This document shows, one piece after another, positions 63,206 through 64,000 of a DNA stretch of 64,000 nucleotides; within the stretch, counting starts at the first letter, position 1; each line of letters begins with the position of its first letter. Position numbers and translations under genes: made by a program. The DNA is from Acinetobacter sp. S54 (GTDB taxonomy: Bacteria > Pseudomonadota > Gammaproteobacteria > Pseudomonadales > Moraxellaceae): assembly GCF_016624945.1 (NCBI RefSeq), contig NZ_JACVUI010000004.1, positions 186,001 through 250,000 on the forward strand, in the 5' to 3' direction. The notes under the pieces were generated by a model, which saw only the letters and a program-made list of their open reading frames with translations, was not told the origin of the DNA and did no database searches.

Positions 63206-63724
63206 CTATAACCGCAATACTTTCAAGGTCTCATCGACAAATTGGGGAAATAACTCTGGACTACGTGAAGAGATATATAAGTTATTGTCATTGACTACAT
63301 CTTGATCCAGACAAACCGCGCCTGCATTTTCCAGCTCATCTAAAATGGTTTGAATCGCACAAATACGTCGTCCTTTAACCACTCCGGCATGCATTAATAG
63401 TTGTGGTGCATAACAGCAAATAAAAATGGGTTTTTGTAGATTGGCAAAGCGTCTTACAAAAAAAACAAAACGCTCATCATTTCTCAGGGCTTCTGGAGAT
63501 TCACCGCCTGGAATAAGCAGCGCATCAAAATGATGAACATTACTATCATCGATTCCTAAATCAATAGTTGTTGAGGTTTTACGTTGAATGCCATAAACAA
63601 TATTACCTTCATGATGTTCAATATTAATAACTCGATGACCGGCAGCACGATAAGCATGGACGGTTTCACAATATTCAAGATCTTCAAAATCATGAGTGAC
63701 TAAAGCGGCAATTGTTTTTGGCAT
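63206..63724 (-). CDS. DJ-1/PfpI family protein
   Basis: 172 residues of the DJ-1/PfpI superfamily: PKTIAALVTHDFEDLEYCETVHAYRAAGHRVINIEHH, ALLIPGGESPEALRND, and the nucleophile elbow PIFICCYAPQLLMHAGVVKGRRICA. In PfpI the catalytic Cys is followed by His (CHGP); here Cys-Tyr-Ala-Pro occurs, so proteolysis is unlikely and a glyoxalase, hydratase or chaperone function is more plausible. The Glu in FEDLE near residue 15, typical of DJ-1 proteins, is present. Transcribed toward the acyl-CoA dehydrogenase gene. Confidence 0.88.
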   Translation of the reverse strand: MPKTIAALVTHDFEDLEYCETVHAYRAAGHRVINIEHHEGNIVYGIQRKTSTTIDLGIDDSNVHHFDALLIPGGESPEALRNDERFVFFVRRFANLQKPIFICCYAPQLLMHAGVVKGRRICAIQTILDELENAGAVCLDQDVVNDNNLYISSRSPELFPQFVDETLKVLRL

Positions 63725-63798
63725 TTTTATTCTCCCTTTTTTCAGGAAGGTTTTTATAGGAACTTAATACAATACGGCTTGAATGAAAAAACAACATT

Positions 63799-63820
63799 GA
63801 CGCTTTGTATTTAAAGCGTC
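63799..63820 (-). terminator. Probable terminator for the partial minus-strand gene
   Basis: Stem GACGCTTT / AAAGCGTC (63799-63806 and 63813-63820). On the minus strand it is followed after a few bases by a T-rich run (TTGTTTTTTC), just after the partial gene's stop. Confidence 0.5.
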
Positions 63821-63863
63821 ATGAATTGTAATTCTAAAATAAAAAATAAGGATAATGAATGAC

Positions 63864-64000
63864 TTAATTTTCATTAAATAATTTGCTGCAATTTTCAGAG
63901 CCATTACAGGCAGCAAATAAAATGGCTTTAGGTAGGCTTGCATACATATTGGTAATGTGTTGCTCAGCTGGATGCCTAAAATGCCAATATTTAAGTTGGT
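63864..64000 (-). CDS. Partial gene, C-terminal end of an uncharacterised protein
   Basis: An open frame on the minus strand runs from the window edge to a TAA at 63864-63866, giving 45 visible residues including KYWHFRHPAEQHITNMYASL and FAACNGSENCSKLFNEN. Two cysteines near the end (AACNGSENC) could form a disulphide. No family is recognised from this fragment; the product continues beyond the window. Confidence 0.5.
   Translation of the reverse strand, partial: QLKYWHFRHPAEQHITNMYASLPKAILFAACNGSENCSKLFNEN

Overview
The window is a 64 kb stretch of an AT-rich gammaproteobacterial chromosome that I place in Acinetobacter. Markers for this are a monomeric and a dimeric NADP-isocitrate dehydrogenase close together, a DcaP-type porin, an alternative L36 protein (ykgO type), a 377-residue ProB, and several small proteins of a type known mainly from this genus. 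Species was not determined. I saw no insertion sequence, prophage or CRISPR array.

Layout. 0-33.5 kb is mostly core: icd (monomeric), an RluE-type pseudouridine synthase, icd (dimeric), a TcyP-type transporter, a ClC-family protein, an M16 peptidase, a CYTH/CHAD protein, OmpW, tRNA-Asn, an aspartate aminotransferase, a Zur-box-controlled alternative L36, a PAS-PAS-GGDEF protein, uvrB, a lipocalin, a GAPDH of the long type, two tandem repeat-rich envelope proteins, obgE, proB, a HAD phosphatase and a DUF1615 lipoprotein. 52-64 kb is again mostly core or widespread: dusB, a nitronate-monooxygenase-like protein, a radical SAM/DUF4130 pair, a VIT transporter, Ohr, the AspT/AspD antiporter-decarboxylase pair, an acyl-CoA dehydrogenase and a DJ-1/PfpI protein.

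33.5-51.5 kb is a catabolic block with two systems. The first (33.6-40.4 kb) is a MarR regulator divergent from genes for an SDR dehydrogenase, a BadI-type ring hydrolase, an acyl-CoA dehydrogenase and an acyl-CoA ligase, followed by a DcaP-like porin. This matches the badHI-aliBA route from cyclohexanecarboxylate to pimeloyl-CoA, but no hydratase (badK) is present. The second (40.6-51.5 kb) has a GntR regulator and DUF1330 gene divergent from an operon for a PF06684 protein, alpha/beta hydrolase, flavin reductase with an unusual C-terminal half, luciferase-like monooxygenase and aldehyde dehydrogenase. An NCS1 permease, a porin, a succinate-semialdehyde dehydrogenase and a carboxymuconolactone-decarboxylase-like protein follow. 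The enzyme set matches two-component oxygenolytic cleavage of an N-heterocycle, as in trigonelline (tgn) or pyridine (pyr) breakdown to succinate. A 24-bp perfect palindrome before the first operon, repeated as a 15-of-16 match before the semialdehyde dehydrogenase, suggests one GntR regulon.

The most noteworthy observations are this regulon with its unassigned proteins, the structured leader of the permease, a strong Zur box on the alternative L36 gene, a 20-codon upstream ORF joined by ATGA to the tcyP-like gene, a ClC protein with fluoride-exporter-like motifs, and the tandem repeat-rich envelope proteins. All functional calls come from reading translated sequence and recalled family knowledge. 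No database search was run.
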